Source: Paenibacillus jilunlii (lineage in GTDB: Bacteria > Bacillota > Bacilli > Paenibacillales > Paenibacillaceae). Taken from it: a DNA stretch of 64,000 bases. Made by a program: the position numbers and the translations under genes. Each line of letters begins with the position of its first letter. Position 1 is the first letter of the stretch. The stretch lies in assembly GCF_900102965.1 (NCBI RefSeq), contig NZ_FNGM01000019.1:1-64000 (forward strand), written 5' to 3'. Under the pieces are notes generated by a model, which was not told where the DNA came from, searched no databases, and saw only the letters and a program-made list of their open reading frames with translations. Shown here piece by piece: positions 63,327 through 64,000 of this stretch.

Positions 63327-64000
63327 ATGGATAAAATTGTGAAAGTGCAAGGCTTGCAAAAAAAGTTCGGGAAATTTAAAGCGCTGCATGATGTGACATT
63401 CACAGTAAATGCTGGGGAAGTTGTGGGCTTTATTGGGCCAAATGGCGCGGGTAAGTCAACAACGATTCGTACTTTGCTGGGAATTATCAATCGTGATGCC
63501 GGGGACGTGAGGATCTTTGGCAAGGATGTATGGAAGGATAGCCTTGAGATTCATAAGCGAATTTCTTATGTTCCAGGGGATGTGGCTCTTTGGGGCAGCT
63601 TAACAGGCGGCGAAATTATTGATCTATTTATTAAATTACATGGCGGCGGAGACAAGAATAAACGTGACTATTTGATTAAACGTTTTGAACTCGACCCTAA
63701 GAAGAAGGCGAAAGGCTATTCAAAAGGAAATCGGCAAAAGGTCGGCTTGATTGCGGCTTTGTCCGTTGACTCCGATTTGTATATTTTCGATGAACCGACT
63801 TCTGGTCTTGACCCATTGATGGAAGCTGTCTTCCAAGATGAAGTTGAAAAAATTAAGCATGCAGGGAAAGCGATCTTACTATCTTCTCATATTTTGAGTG
63901 AAGTGGAACGTTTAGCAGATAAGGTGGCTATCATTCGTCAAGGAAAAGTCGTTGAAACCGGGACATTGGATGAATTGCGCCACTTAACTCGTTCTACTGT
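63327..64000 (+). CDS. ABC-2 type transporter ATPase (cut by window edge)
   Basis: At least 224 residues from an ATG behind AAGGAG. Walker A is GPNGAGKST and Walker B is LYIFDEPTSGLDPL. The region between them reads YSKGNRQKVGLIAALS, a variant of the usual LSGGQ signature with SKGN, as in antibiotic and lipid exporters. The gene runs off the right edge; permease genes would follow. Divergent TetR gene suggests drug-inducible control. Confidence 0.9.
   Translation, partial: MDKIVKVQGLQKKFGKFKALHDVTFTVNAGEVVGFIGPNGAGKSTTIRTLLGIINRDAGDVRIFGKDVWKDSLEIHKRISYVPGDVALWGSLTGGEIIDLFIKLHGGGDKNKRDYLIKRFELDPKKKAKGYSKGNRQKVGLIAALSVDSDLYIFDEPTSGLDPLMEAVFQDEVEKIKHAGKAILLSSHILSEVERLADKVAIIRQGKVVETGTLDELRHLTRST

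Overview
This window looks like a chromosomal segment of a Paenibacillus (Bacillota). The evidence is the B. subtilis-like order of the complete purine operon, Spo0E- and YerC-type genes, many TTG/GTG starts behind strong AGGAGG ribosome sites, a Paenibacillus-type RRNPP regulator with its peptide gene, and core genes of moderate GC with a few AT-rich imports. The species was not resolved.

Layout: 1-335 is the end of an rRNA operon (23S tail, 5S, terminator), followed by a cluster of DnaA-box-like sites. 538-7863 holds an acyl-ACP thioesterase, an ECF sigma factor with a DUF4179 partner, topB, an MFS transporter, a DUF1294 protein and a UspA protein. 7952-22960 is purEKBCSQLFMNHD, preceded by a PurBox pair, a promoter and a guanine riboswitch that ends in a terminator. 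23014-35216 is mixed: a possible short RNA unit, a SEC-C protein, a quorum-sensing regulator with a 39-residue signal peptide gene, a Spo0E-like protein, ilvA, hydrolases and a DUF3048 lipoprotein. 34599-36218 is a PhoU-like/Pit phosphate uptake pair. 36334-42619 is a glutamine unit: two TnrA/GlnR-like sites, glnQ-glnH-glnM-glnP and a GlnK/GlnL-type two-component system. 42803-49243 holds corA, yerC, cbiX, dgkB and rlmD.

49204-62078 is accessory DNA. Four in-frame copies of the rlmD 3' end, each with its own stop codon, punctuate it. I read this as repeated insertion at the rlmD 3' end. The cargo includes a DUF1796 protein, a GH28-CBM6 enzyme, an SDR/AraC pair, a variant HSP90 with a coupled TPR-like partner, a secreted beta-helix protein and several gene fragments. 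The window ends in a TetR/ABC-transporter pair cut by the right edge.

The most unusual signal is a family of three giant imperfect palindromes, about 230 to 435 nt, lying inside the pur operon (purB-purC and purF-purM) and the gln operon (glnM-glnP). They share a core of about 115 nt. The outer arms differ completely in sequence between copies, yet within each copy they are self-complementary, partly through G-U pairs. This is the covariation pattern expected of a structured RNA. A second repeat family, four short palindromes at about 51-60-51 nt spacing, occurs twice (24765-24948 and 47319-47505).
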